Under the pieces are notes generated by a model. The model made no database searches. It was not told where the DNA came from and saw only the letters and a program-made list of their open reading frames with translations. The position numbers were made by a program, and so were the translations under genes. From Aliishimia sp039978895 (GTDB lineage: Bacteria; Pseudomonadota; Alphaproteobacteria; Rhodobacterales; Rhodobacteraceae), in the NCBI GenBank assembly GCA_039978895.1, contig JBDWAL010000036.1:1-64000 (forward strand): DNA of 64,000 nt, written 5' to 3'. Shown here piece after piece: positions 52,347 to 61,722 of this stretch (within the stretch, counting starts at the first letter, position 1; every line of letters begins with the position of its first letter).

Positions 52347-53396
52347 ATGAACGAGACCACAGCGCAAATGGCCAATACCATATTCAGGCGACGTTCCGCG
52401 CTCGCCGTTTGTGGGCTGTTTGTTTTGTTGGTTTCTTTGTCTATCGCTGTGTCCGTGGGTGCCGTTCGTATTCCCGCAGGCACGGTTTGGGGTGTGCTCG
52501 TCAATAAAGTCGCGCCAGATTTCATCGAACAAACATGGAGCAAAGGTCGGGAAGCAATCGTGTGGAATATCCGCTTTCCACGCGCTCTTTTGGCGATGAT
52601 GGTGGGCGCTGGTCTTGCGTTGGTCGGGGCAGCCCTTCAGGCTGTCACCCGCAATCCCCTTGCAGATCCGCACCTTCTCGGCATTTCCTCGGGTGGGGCT
52701 TTCGGGGCAATCTTCGCGTTGATGCATTCCGGCCTGTTTTTGGGACTTCTGACCGTTCCACTTATGGCGTTTGTCGGCGCACTCTTGGCGACTGCCATTG
52801 TCCTTGGTGTCTCGCGGCTTGCCGATGCCACCAGCGCTGATCGCTTGGTACTTGCAGGTGTCGCGGTCTCGTTCATCATCATGGCTTGCGCGAATGGGCT
52901 CATCTTTTTGGGCGATCCACGCGCCTCGCATACGGTGGTGTTTTGGATGCTCGGCGGTCTCGGTCTGGCACAATGGTCCCAGCTCGTTTATCCACTGGTT
53001 ATCTTGCTTGCGAGTGGCATCTGGTTGATGTGCCGCGCCAACCAGTTGAATGCGATGACAATCGGCGATGAAACGGCGGCGACGCTTGGCATCCCAGTTG
53101 CGCGCTTCCGGCTTGTCGTCTTTGTGGTGGGCGCACTGATCACCGGTGTTATGGTCGCTTTTTCTGGCATAATCGGGTTTGTTGGTCTCATGGTGCCGCA
53201 TATCGCGCGGATCATGGTGGGGGGCGACTATACCCGCGTTCTCCCTGCTTCAGCCTTGATCGGCGCAATTTTCCTGCTTTGGGCCGATATCGCAGCGCGC
53301 ACCGTCATGGCCCCAGAAGATGTTCCTATTGGCATCGTGACAGGACTTGTTGGTGGGATGTTCTTCGTCTGGCTTTTAGGGCGCCGCCCAGCATAG
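52347..53396 (+). CDS. ABC importer permease (FecCD family)
   Basis: A 349-residue FecCD permease with about ten helices. Markers: RFPRALLAMMVGAGLALVGAALQAVTRNPLADPHLLGISSGGAFGA near the start, the coupling region VAFSGIIGFVGLMVPHIARIMVG and an intact C-terminus (EDVPIGIVTGLVGGMFFVWLL). One permease gene implies a homodimer with two ATPases. It is the last gene of the importer. Confidence 0.92.
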   Translation: MNETTAQMANTIFRRRSALAVCGLFVLLVSLSIAVSVGAVRIPAGTVWGVLVNKVAPDFIEQTWSKGREAIVWNIRFPRALLAMMVGAGLALVGAALQAVTRNPLADPHLLGISSGGAFGAIFALMHSGLFLGLLTVPLMAFVGALLATAIVLGVSRLADATSADRLVLAGVAVSFIIMACANGLIFLGDPRASHTVVFWMLGGLGLAQWSQLVYPLVILLASGIWLMCRANQLNAMTIGDETAATLGIPVARFRLVVFVVGALITGVMVAFSGIIGFVGLMVPHIARIMVGGDYTRVLPASALIGAIFLLWADIAARTVMAPEDVPIGIVTGLVGGMFFVWLLGRRPA

Positions 53397-53560
53397 TTAA
53401 TTCTCAGAGCGACGCAGATCGAGGGCGCATTTGTGCCAATCTGTCCGCACACCCAAATTCTACGGGAAATCCTAGCAAATAAAACCGATCCGTTGGACTG
53501 TGCCGTAAGGATTGGGCGAACCTAGGGAAGCAAAGGGCCGGTGACTTAGCCGTCCTTGGG

Positions 53561-53896
53561 TCAGATGTCTTCCTCAATTTGGTCACGCACAATTTCCATC
53601 AGTTCGATGGGTGCTGCATTCACCTCGATGAACGCAACAGTAAGCCCTTTGCTGAGCGAATTCGGTTGAATGACAACACTCTGTCCAGCAAGCGCGCTGC
53701 TTAGATCATCCACCTCAAAGGCCACATGAGGTATTGTTTTCACAAGTTCAGGATAGGGTGCATCCGCGTCATTGCGTTGTCATTGAATGCCAAAAGGGTT
53801 GTTCTTGTGATCACTTACGGTCATCGGCAAATGAGGTAGCGAAATTTCTCCGTCGAACTGCAAAGTCGTTGGAATTAAGATGTGATTGAATTTCAT
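53561..53896 (-). pseudogene. VOC-family protein with an in-frame TGA
   Basis: The frame from 53896 reads KFNHILIPTTLQFDGEISL and PMTVSDHKNNPFGIQ, then TGA at 53780-53782, and continues in the same frame QRNDADAPYPELVKTIPHVAFEVDDL and VAFIEVNAAPIELMEIV to 53561. Homologues have a tryptophan (kWxR) here, so TGG has become TGA. It is a single-mutation pseudogene, or a sequencing error. Confidence 0.75.
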
Positions 53897-54080
53897 GCTT
53901 TGACCTTTTGGGGTTGGTGCTTTTCGACGTTTCGCCTTTGTTGGCACCCCTCTGCAAAACGGCCTCGCAATCCCAGTTTGGATCAAATTGGCCGTGATCG
54001 CTAGAGGCTTACATCAAACAACACGCGAACTTTGACCGCTTTTTCATGTCGCGTGGTCAAATTTTTTCGCAGTCTGTATA

Positions 54081-54107
54081 CCGCACCCAACCAAAGAATG
54101 GGTGCGG
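54081..54107. terminator. Stem-loop after ettA
   Basis: Nine-base stem ccgcaccca/tgggtgcgg with a short loop, about 38 bases past the ettA stop. T-runs are weak. It probably ends the ettA transcript. Confidence 0.5.
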
Positions 54108-54144
54108 CCTTACAACGTCTTGTGTGACAAAAAGCGGGTCAAAC

Positions 54145-55800
54145 TTAGCGAACAAACTTCTTATGCTTCAGTCGCTTAGGTTCGAGAGCGTCGGCACCTA
54201 GTCGACGTTTTTTGTCTTCTTCGTAATCTTCGAAGTTGCCTTCGAACCATTCCACATGCGCGTCGCCTTCAAATGCTAGAATGTGTGTGCAAATCCGGTC
54301 CAAGAAGAAACGATCGTGCGAGATGACCACAGCGCAGCCTGCAAAATCGACAAGCGCATCTTCCAGTGCTCGCAGTGTTTCGACATCAAGGTCGTTGGTC
54401 GGCTCATCGAGCAACAAAACGTTGCCACCTTCCTTGAGCAGACGCGCCATGTGAACGCGATTGCGTTCCCCCCCTGACAGCAAATTCACTGTTTTTTGCT
54501 GATCGCCGCCCTTGAAGTTGAATGCAGAACAATAGGCACGTGAGTTCATTTGCGCATCACCGAGTTGGATGATTTCCGCCCCGCCTGTGATCGCTTCCCA
54601 TACCGTGTCACCATCGGAGAGATCATCACGCGATTGGTCCACATAAGACAAGTGAACAGTGTCGCCAAATGACACCTCGCCCGCGTCCGGTTTTTCTTCT
54701 CCCGTGAGCATCTTGAACAAAGTTGACTTGCCCGCGCCGTTGGGGCCGATCACACCAACGATGCCCCCCGGAGGCAGCGCAAAGGTCAGGTCTTCGATTA
54801 ACAGTTTGTCGCCCATAGCTTTGTTCAAGCCTTCGACTTCTATGACCTTGCCGCCAAGGCGTTGACCATTGGGAATAACGATCTGTGCACGTGCAAGCTT
54901 TTCACGCTCAGATTGGTTGGCAAGATCGTTATACGCATTGATCCGTGCTTTGGATTTCGCCTGCCGTGCCTTGGCACCTTGCCGCATCCATTCCAGTTCG
55001 CGCTCAAGAGTTTGCTGCCGCGATTTGTCTTCACGGGCTTCTTTCTCAAGACGCTTGGCCTTTTGTTCAAGCCAAGAGGAATAGTTACCTTCCCATGGCA
55101 CGCCTTTGCCACGGTCCAATTCAAGAATCCAACTGGTAATATCGTCGAGGAAATAACGGTCGTGGGTGACGATGAGAATCGTGCCAGCGTAGGCCATCAA
55201 GTGTTGTTGCAGCCAAGCGATCGTTTCTGCATCAAGGTGGTTGGTCGGTTCATCAAGCAGCAACATATCTGGCGCTTCGAGAAGCAGCTTGCAAAGGGCC
55301 ACACGACGACGTTCCCCACCGGAAAGCGTTGCAACAGACGCGTCATCTTCCGGACATCGCAAAGCTTCCATCGCAACATCAATCTGAGAGTCGAGGTCCC
55401 ATAGATTTTCAGCATCAATTTGGTCTTGCAAGGACGCCATTTCGTCGGCGGTCTCATCTGAATAGTTCATGGCCAGTTCGTTAAAGCGGTCCAACTTCGC
55501 TTGCTTTTCTGCAACGCCCATCATCACATTTTCGCGGACAGTCTTGTCTTCATCCAGTTTGGGCTCTTGGCTGAGATAGCCAACTTTTGCACCTTCAGCG
55601 GCCCAAGCTTCACCCACGAAGTCCTTGTCGAGGCCCGCCATAATTTTCATTAGGGAAGATTTGCCTGCCCCGTTCACGCCCACAACGCCGATCTTAACAC
55701 CGGGTAGGAAGTTTAGGCGGATGTTTTCAAACACCTTTTTACCGCCGGGATATTGCTTGGATACACCATCCATGAAGTAGACGAATTGATTGGCGGCCAT
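54145..55800 (-). CDS. ettA: EttA, energy-dependent translational throttle ATPase (ABC-F)
   Basis: A 551-residue ABC-F protein with two ATPase halves: GVVGVNGAGKSSLMKIMAGL with LSGGERRRVALCKLLLEAPDMLLLDEPTNHLD, then the linker with LEKEAREDKSRQQTLERELEWMRQGAKARQAKSKAR, and the second half GVIGPNGAGKSTLFKML with LSGGERNRVHMARLLKEGGNVLLLDEPTNDLD. EttA binds the ribosomal E site and gates elongation by ATP/ADP ratio. The start is the only early Met and is followed by the EttA-type MAANQFVYFMDGVSKQYPG. Confidence 0.92.
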   Translation of the reverse strand: MAANQFVYFMDGVSKQYPGGKKVFENIRLNFLPGVKIGVVGVNGAGKSSLMKIMAGLDKDFVGEAWAAEGAKVGYLSQEPKLDEDKTVRENVMMGVAEKQAKLDRFNELAMNYSDETADEMASLQDQIDAENLWDLDSQIDVAMEALRCPEDDASVATLSGGERRRVALCKLLLEAPDMLLLDEPTNHLDAETIAWLQQHLMAYAGTILIVTHDRYFLDDITSWILELDRGKGVPWEGNYSSWLEQKAKRLEKEAREDKSRQQTLERELEWMRQGAKARQAKSKARINAYNDLANQSEREKLARAQIVIPNGQRLGGKVIEVEGLNKAMGDKLLIEDLTFALPPGGIVGVIGPNGAGKSTLFKMLTGEEKPDAGEVSFGDTVHLSYVDQSRDDLSDGDTVWEAITGGAEIIQLGDAQMNSRAYCSAFNFKGGDQQKTVNLLSGGERNRVHMARLLKEGGNVLLLDEPTNDLDVETLRALEDALVDFAGCAVVISHDRFFLDRICTHILAFEGDAHVEWFEGNFEDYEEDKKRRLGADALEPKRLKHKKFVR

Positions 55801-55948
55801 TAGGGGGCTCCTGCGAAAGGGTAAGTCACGGGTTTAGATACCGAAGCGGCGCTGTCGGGGCAATGCGGCTTTCGAAGGTATCTCCCCAACCGAGCGGCGC
55901 AAACGCGAAAAGTCATTTTCGCTGACGGTTTTCCTTGAAAGGAAAACG

Positions 55949-57961
55949 TTACGCCGCGAGCCCCCTCCCGCGCAGCAACGCATCCACTTCCGGCAATTTC
56001 CCGCGAAAAGCCACATAGAGGTCTGCTGCATCCGCGGACCCACCTGCTGACAGAATATGGGTTTCTAGCGCTTTGGCACGTTCAGGATCAAATGCCCCTC
56101 CAGCTTCCTCAAACGCCGCAAACGCATCAGCGTCCATAACTTCCGACCACATGTAACTGTAATATCCCGATGAGTACCCGTCTCCGGCAAACACATGCGC
56201 AAAATGGGGCGTTGCATGACGCATTCCAATCGCGGCTGGCATACCTAAGCCATTCAGGACATCTGCTTGTTTGGCCATTGGATCGTTTGGTGCGCTTCCT
56301 TCATGAAACGACAAATCCACGAGCGCAGAGGCCACGTATTCGACGGTTTGGAACCCCATATCATAAGTCGCCGCGCCCAGTACTTTTTGAAGCAACTCTT
56401 CCGGCATCGCCTCGCCAGTTTCGGCATGCACTGCATAATCTCGAAGCACTTCAGGAACTTCCAACCAATGTTCGTAAAGTTGACTGGGCAGTTCCACGAA
56501 GTCACGCGCCACAGATGTGCCCGAAATGCTCTCATAGGTCACATTGGACAGCATTTGGTGCAAGGCATGACCGAATTCGTGGAACAAAGTGCGCGCATCG
56601 TCATAAGACAGCAACGCAGGATCGCCTTTGGCGAAGTTGCAAACGTTGACCACGATGGGGGTTTGCACCGTTGGCCATTTCGATTGCGAACGCATCGCAG
56701 AACACCAAGCCCCTGAGCGTTTTGACCCACGCGCAAAATAATCGCCGATGAAAACAGCGACGTGTTGGCTGTTTCGACTAACGTCCCAAGCGCGGCAATC
56801 CTCGTGATAAAGCGTAATGTCCAAGGGTTTGAACGACAGGCCAAACAAACGATGCGCGCATGCAAAGGCCGCTTCGATCATCTTGTCCAATTGGAAATAG
56901 GGTTTCACCGCCGCTTCGTCCAAATCATGCTCAGCAACCCGACGTTTTTCAGAATAATGGCGCCAATCCCAAGGTTTCAAGGGCCCGTTCACACCGTCTT
57001 CTTGCATCATTTTGGCAAGGATTTCAGCGTCAGCATCCGCGCGGGCTTTCGCGGGTTCCCAAACGGCCATCAACAACTCGCGTACCCGTTCAGGCGAGCC
57101 TGCCATTTCTGTTTCCAATTTGTAGGATGCAAAATCTGGATAACCCAACAATTTGGCACGTTCTTCCCGCAATGAAAGCGTTTCGGCGGCAATAGCGCGA
57201 TTGTCGGTCTCACCACCGTTTGCGCCACGCGCGCCCCACGCATTATATGCAATTTCACGCAAATCCCGACGACTGGAAAACTGCAGGAATGGCACGATCA
57301 ACGAACGCGACAACGTCACAACTGGCCCTTTGGCGCCCTTTTCTTCGCCTGCGGCGCGGGCCGTGCTGATCACGAATTCAGGCAAGCCCTCAAGATCTTC
57401 CTCTGCCAAATCCATGAACCACGCGCTCTCATCCGCCAAAAGGTTCTGCGTGAAGCTGGTGCCAAGTTCAGCAAGTCGTCCCTTGATCTCTTTCATCCGC
57501 GCTTCTTCGGCCCCAGTTAGGGCCGCGCCGGATCGTACAAAACTTCGGTGGGTTAACATCAAAACGCGGGCTTGTTCGTCAGTCAAATCAAGTGTGTCTC
57601 GCGCGTTCCAAAGCGATTGAACACGCGCGAACAGCGCCTTGTTTGCGGAGATATCAGAAAAATGTGCCGCGAGTTTTGGCGAAAAGTCCCGTTGAAGCTC
57701 TTGCCGCACAGGATTGCTGTCTGCCCCCGCCACGTTGAAGAACACGCCTAGCACTTTATCCAAGTCACCGCCTGCAGCCTCTAAAGCACCGATGACTGTG
57801 TCGAAAGTCGCGTCACGCGTATCACCTGCAATTGCGTCGATTTCGGCACTATGAGCCTTCAGCGCGATATCCAAAGCTGGCGCAAAATCATCATCCGTGA
57901 TGTCCGCGAATGGCGGCACAGCGAAAGGGGTGGTCCAATCGGACAGCAATGGGTTTGTCAT
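55949..57961 (-). CDS. M3 family metallopeptidase (oligopeptidase A / Dcp type)
   Basis: A 670-residue zinc peptidase. The catalytic motif is LFHEFGHALHQML (HExGH), with the third ligand downstream in a conserved Glu region. The start at 57961 has GGAG upstream (a longer frame to 58060 is not supported). Family length is about 670-690. It degrades short peptides in the cytoplasm. No near neighbour suggests another job. Confidence 0.9.
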   Translation of the reverse strand: MTNPLLSDWTTPFAVPPFADITDDDFAPALDIALKAHSAEIDAIAGDTRDATFDTVIGALEAAGGDLDKVLGVFFNVAGADSNPVRQELQRDFSPKLAAHFSDISANKALFARVQSLWNARDTLDLTDEQARVLMLTHRSFVRSGAALTGAEEARMKEIKGRLAELGTSFTQNLLADESAWFMDLAEEDLEGLPEFVISTARAAGEEKGAKGPVVTLSRSLIVPFLQFSSRRDLREIAYNAWGARGANGGETDNRAIAAETLSLREERAKLLGYPDFASYKLETEMAGSPERVRELLMAVWEPAKARADADAEILAKMMQEDGVNGPLKPWDWRHYSEKRRVAEHDLDEAAVKPYFQLDKMIEAAFACAHRLFGLSFKPLDITLYHEDCRAWDVSRNSQHVAVFIGDYFARGSKRSGAWCSAMRSQSKWPTVQTPIVVNVCNFAKGDPALLSYDDARTLFHEFGHALHQMLSNVTYESISGTSVARDFVELPSQLYEHWLEVPEVLRDYAVHAETGEAMPEELLQKVLGAATYDMGFQTVEYVASALVDLSFHEGSAPNDPMAKQADVLNGLGMPAAIGMRHATPHFAHVFAGDGYSSGYYSYMWSEVMDADAFAAFEEAGGAFDPERAKALETHILSAGGSADAADLYVAFRGKLPEVDALLRGRGLAA

Positions 57962-58135
57962 GTGATGATCTCCTTTAGAGAAGAAGTAAGCCCGCACAGG
58001 CAAGATGCCAATGGGCGCGCCGACATAGAGGCCAAGAAAGCGTAAAGGCTTGGTAAACAAATGGGACAGATTTCAACGAACCGCCACGTCAACTTTAATC
58101 AGGGACTGTTTGACACCCCCACATTTCATAGACTG

Positions 58136-59191
58136 TTACTGCGGTCCAACGCCCATACAGTCTGGACAATCCGCGCGACGCTTCAACGCGATCTTGCGCG
58201 TCTCGCCATAAAGCCCGTCAAAAATCAGCATCTCGCCGCGCAAAGAGGCACCCGCCTTTGTAATCAGCTTAACCGCTTCAAGCGCCATCATCGTTCCAAT
58301 CACTCCGGGTAATGGCCCGATTACGCCTGCTTCAGAACAAGGCGGCGCAAGGGACGGGTCCGGGGCTTGGGGAAAAATACAACGATAGCACGGCGCATCA
58401 CGTGCCGGGTCGAACACGGATATCTGGCCCTCCCACTGCGTCAATGCACCCGAGATCAGCGGCTTTCCCGTGTTGATCGCGGCGGCATTGACCAGATAGC
58501 GGGTCTCGAAGTTATCCGTGCCATCAAGGATTACGTCGTATTCTGCAAAAAGCTGTGCAGCAGAATCCACATCAAGGCGGCGATTGTACGGGCGCACTGT
58601 AACAAAGGGATTTTGCGCCTCCATCTCTGCCTGCGCAGAGAACACTTTGGGCATGCCAACCCGTTCGTCCTTATGGATTACTTGCCGTTGCAGATTGGCG
58701 CTGTCGACAACATCATCATCCACCAAGCCGATTGTCCCAACACCCGCGGCCGCGAGGTATTGCAGCGCGGGACTGCCAAGTCCGCCTGCCCCAACCACCA
58801 ACACTTTGGCATGTTTCATCGCCTTTTGCCCGGCCCCGCCAACTTCACGCAAAACGATGTGACGGGCGTAGCGATTTAGTTCAGCCTCGGAAAACGTTCC
58901 TTGTTTGGATTGTGGCGCACGCGCGGCTTCCTTGCTTTGGGCCTTTCTTCGCAAACGCGCGAGTACATTGCGATAGCCCGCAATCCCGAACCCGACAGCA
59001 CCCAACATAAGCCAGAACATTGCACTGCCCCCTGTCGAAACACGCAACGGATGCCCGTCCGGCAACACAACATGCACGCCAAGCACTGCAACATACAGCA
59101 CACCGACCATGATCATACGCGCCCGAATCGGGGTTCCCATAATCACACCGATGCCCCAAAGAAAGGCCGCCAAACCAAAAACCAAGAGCAT
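58136..59191 (-). CDS. MoeB/ThiF-family adenylyltransferase with N-terminal membrane helices
   Basis: A 351-residue E1-like enzyme. The first ~65 residues hold two or three hydrophobic segments (LLVFGLAAFLWGIGVIMG, MIMVGVLYVAVLGVHVVL, AMFWLMLGAVGFGIAGY), unusual for soluble MoeB. The ThiF domain follows: VLVVGAGGLGSPALQYLAAAGVG, then GLVDDDVVDSANLQRQ, DGTDNFETRYLVNAAA, and zinc-binding CxxC pairs (CYRC; CPDC). It adenylylates a sulfur-carrier C-terminus, as in MoaD, ThiS or similar. The start adjoins dut directly. Confidence 0.88.
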   Translation of the reverse strand: MLLVFGLAAFLWGIGVIMGTPIRARMIMVGVLYVAVLGVHVVLPDGHPLRVSTGGSAMFWLMLGAVGFGIAGYRNVLARLRRKAQSKEAARAPQSKQGTFSEAELNRYARHIVLREVGGAGQKAMKHAKVLVVGAGGLGSPALQYLAAAGVGTIGLVDDDVVDSANLQRQVIHKDERVGMPKVFSAQAEMEAQNPFVTVRPYNRRLDVDSAAQLFAEYDVILDGTDNFETRYLVNAAAINTGKPLISGALTQWEGQISVFDPARDAPCYRCIFPQAPDPSLAPPCSEAGVIGPLPGVIGTMMALEAVKLITKAGASLRGEMLIFDGLYGETRKIALKRRADCPDCMGVGPQ

Positions 59192-59650
59192 CTATGCTGT
59201 CCCTGTCGAGCCAAAGCCGCCACTGCCACGGCCGCTGTCCGGTAATTCATCCGTGATCGTAAAACCGGCTTGCACCACGGGGGCCACGACCATTTGCGCA
59301 ATGCGCATTCCATGAGTGATGACAAAATCCGCATCACCGCCGTTTTGAACGATCACGCCAAGTGGGCCACGATAATCGCTGTCGATAGTTCCGGGGCTGT
59401 TGGGCAACGTGATCCCGTGCTTCAACGCAAGACCAGAGCGCGGGCGAACCTGCACCTCATACCCATGAGGAATCGCAAGACGCAAGCCCGTCGCAACAAG
59501 TGTCCGCGCGCCCGGAGCAAGAGTAATCGCATCTTTGTTCAGCAGGTTCGCTCGTAAATCCGCACCTGCCGCGCCTTCGGTTTCATAGGCTGGCAATCCA
59601 AGGGATTGATCTGCCCCCTCGTCCCAGACGACCGCAATTTGCACAGTCAT
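59192..59650 (-). CDS. dut: Dut, dUTP diphosphatase
   Basis: A 152-residue trimeric dUTPase with all five motifs: AGADLRANL, PRSGLALKHGI, TIDSDYRGPLGVI, RIAQMVVAP and the C-terminal GRGSGGFGSTG. It hydrolyses dUTP to dUMP, keeping uracil out of DNA and feeding dTMP synthesis. It overlaps coaBC by four bases, a linkage common in alphaproteobacteria and many other bacteria. Confidence 0.96.
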   Translation of the reverse strand: MTVQIAVVWDEGADQSLGLPAYETEGAAGADLRANLLNKDAITLAPGARTLVATGLRLAIPHGYEVQVRPRSGLALKHGITLPNSPGTIDSDYRGPLGVIVQNGGDADFVITHGMRIAQMVVAPVVQAGFTITDELPDSGRGSGGFGSTGTA

Positions 59651-60843
59651 GACGACAACGCCTCAGCCACGGCTTGCGCCAACTTCTTTGCCACCTCCGT
59701 TTTTGCCATCCGAGGCCAATTTTCCACGCCTGTTTCTGTGATCAAGGTCACATCATTTTCCCTTCCGCCCATCACCCCCGTTTCGGGACGCACATCATTG
59801 GCGACAATCCAATCACACCCTTTGCGCAAACGCTTGGCCGTGGCGTTTTCGATCACGTCATTGGTTTCGGCAGCAAAACCGATCACCAATGCAGGGCGCG
59901 TGTCGCCCGGTTGAGAAATCGTTTTTAGAATGTCTGGGTTTTCACCGAAGTCCAACGCGGGTGTGCCGTCTTGGGATTTTTTCAACTTGCGATCCCCTGC
60001 ACCGATCACATGCCAATCCGCAACCGCCGCCGCACAAATTGCCGCATCGACTGCGCCCGCGTCTTGCACAGCGCTCAACATCTCGCGCGCTGTTTGAACC
60101 TCGATGATCTGGGTGCCAGGAGGACGCGGCGCATCAGCCGGGCCAGTCACAAACACCACGTCCGCCCCGAGCGCACTTAACGCGTTTGCAATCGCTGTTC
60201 CTTGCGCACCCGATGACCGATTGGCAATGTAGCGCACAGGATCGATCGGTTCATGCGTGGGACCTGATGTTACAACAACACGGCGCCCCTTAAGTGGACC
60301 ATCTGCGAGAACGTCTTCAATCGCCGCCACGATTTCAAGCGGCTCAGACATACGCCCGGGACCAAATTCACCGCACGCCATATCGCCACTATTGGGGCCA
60401 CAGAACCTGATGCCATCCGCGGTTAACGTCGCAAGGTTCCGCTGAGTTGCAGCGTGCTCCCACATACGAACATTCATCGCGGGCGCACATAAAACCGGGG
60501 TGTCCGTCGCCAGCAACAAGGTCGATGCCAGATCGCCCGCAAGACCATGGGCCATTTTGGCCATCAAATCCGCCGTAGCCGGGGCCACAACGATCAAGTC
60601 AGCCACGCGGGATAACTGGATATGTCCCATATCCGCCTCATCAGTGAGGTCGAAAAGGTCTGTGTAGGTTTTCTCACCTGCAAGGGACGACACAGACAAC
60701 TGGGTCACAAATTCAGTGGCCCCGCGAGTCAGAACTGGCGTCACATATGCCCCGCGTTCGCGCAATCGCCGGATCAAGTCGAGCGATTTGAAGGCTGCGA
60801 TTCCGCCGCCAAAGATCAAAAGGATACGTTTGCCATGCAACAT
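59647..60843 (-). CDS. coaBC: CoaBC, phosphopantothenoylcysteine synthetase/decarboxylase
   Basis: A 398-residue bifunctional enzyme of coenzyme A synthesis. The CoaC flavoprotein half has LIFGGGIAAFKSLDLIRRL, APATADLMAKMAHGLAGDL and PAMNVRMWEHAA (catalytic His and the PAMN motif). The CoaB half from about residue 190 has VVVTSGPTHEPIDPVRYIANRSSG, and VANDV further on. The first gene of the coaBC-dut pair. Confidence 0.95.
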   Translation of the reverse strand: MLHGKRILLIFGGGIAAFKSLDLIRRLRERGAYVTPVLTRGATEFVTQLSVSSLAGEKTYTDLFDLTDEADMGHIQLSRVADLIVVAPATADLMAKMAHGLAGDLASTLLLATDTPVLCAPAMNVRMWEHAATQRNLATLTADGIRFCGPNSGDMACGEFGPGRMSEPLEIVAAIEDVLADGPLKGRRVVVTSGPTHEPIDPVRYIANRSSGAQGTAIANALSALGADVVFVTGPADAPRPPGTQIIEVQTAREMLSAVQDAGAVDAAICAAAVADWHVIGAGDRKLKKSQDGTPALDFGENPDILKTISQPGDTRPALVIGFAAETNDVIENATAKRLRKGCDWIVANDVRPETGVMGGRENDVTLITETGVENWPRMAKTEVAKKLAQAVAEALSS

Positions 60844-60942
60844 AATGCGCGCCCAAATTTGTGCCGAATAGTCTGCACAAGACCATAGGGTGGTCGGCTG
60901 AGTTGTTCTAGGGGGCGCGTGTAAGGACTGTGACGCGACGTG

Positions 60943-61722
60943 TTATTGGAACGCCGCGCAAGGATCTGGCCGCTCAACGGCGCTTGCGTCCCAAATCGCG
61001 TCAAATCCACCGGACAGGTTTGCGCCGCCTTCGCTTTGACCAAATGTCAGCACAACGACATCGGGGGCCGCCTGCGCAATGTGACGCGGAACACCCCAAT
61101 CACGACGCGCATGCCCATTACCCGTGATCAAAACCACTGGACTTCCATAGGTGTCCAACGCCTCAAGCGTTGCACGCGCGAAAACTGCATCCCTCAAGCG
61201 TTGTGCTTCTACCATCCCGCCCATCATTTCCAACGGCATTGCTTCGCAATGCGCTGAAAACTGCAACTCTTTGCGCAGTGTCACTTCGTCATCAGAAAGG
61301 TCGGCATTAAGACCGTATTGCTTGGCTTGCCCACCAAAAACTGTTGCCGCATCAGTCGAAAATGCCGCTCGAACTTGATCCCGAGGCAATGCCGCCCCCA
61401 CGATCACCTCAGAGGCGACCAAGACATCCGCATAGTCCGAAAGGTTTGCCCATTCCATTCCCGTCACAGCCGCCTTCACCGCGTCACTCTCCCTTGGGAC
61501 GGTCGATAGGGACGCAGCTTCTGCAGGGTGCAACATTTCGTAGATGACGGCTTTGGGGGCCAAATCTCGCAGGAAGTCTGCTTGGCGCGCATGATGGGTT
61601 GGATTGTCATGTACTTCGCCCAAGATAAACACGTTTGCGCGTTTCTGCGCCCATTCCTGCGGCGTCTGTGCTGAAACACACGCCGCAGATAAACTGATCA
61701 AAAGAGCAATCAAATACCTCAT
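60943..61722 (-). CDS. ChaN-like (haem-binding uptake family) exported protein
   Basis: A 259-residue ChaN/DUF399 protein. Signal peptide RYLIALLISLSAACVSA; the cysteine at position 15 could make a lipoprotein but the lipobox is poor. Core motifs: VFILGEVHDNPTHHARQADFL and VVLITGNGHARRDWGVP. The family includes heme-binding outer-membrane lipoproteins (Campylobacter ChaN) and is linked to iron use. The start overlaps the rpoH stop by four bases, so it may be a heat- or oxidative-stress gene co-transcribed with rpoH. Confidence 0.82.
   Translation of the reverse strand: MRYLIALLISLSAACVSAQTPQEWAQKRANVFILGEVHDNPTHHARQADFLRDLAPKAVIYEMLHPAEAASLSTVPRESDAVKAAVTGMEWANLSDYADVLVASEVIVGAALPRDQVRAAFSTDAATVFGGQAKQYGLNADLSDDEVTLRKELQFSAHCEAMPLEMMGGMVEAQRLRDAVFARATLEALDTYGSPVVLITGNGHARRDWGVPRHIAQAAPDVVVLTFGQSEGGANLSGGFDAIWDASAVERPDPCAAFQ

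Noticed and set aside
51981..53201. 406-codon open frame opposite the permease and binding-protein genes
   Set aside because: Antisense shadow of two well-supported genes, with His/Arg-rich low-complexity product.
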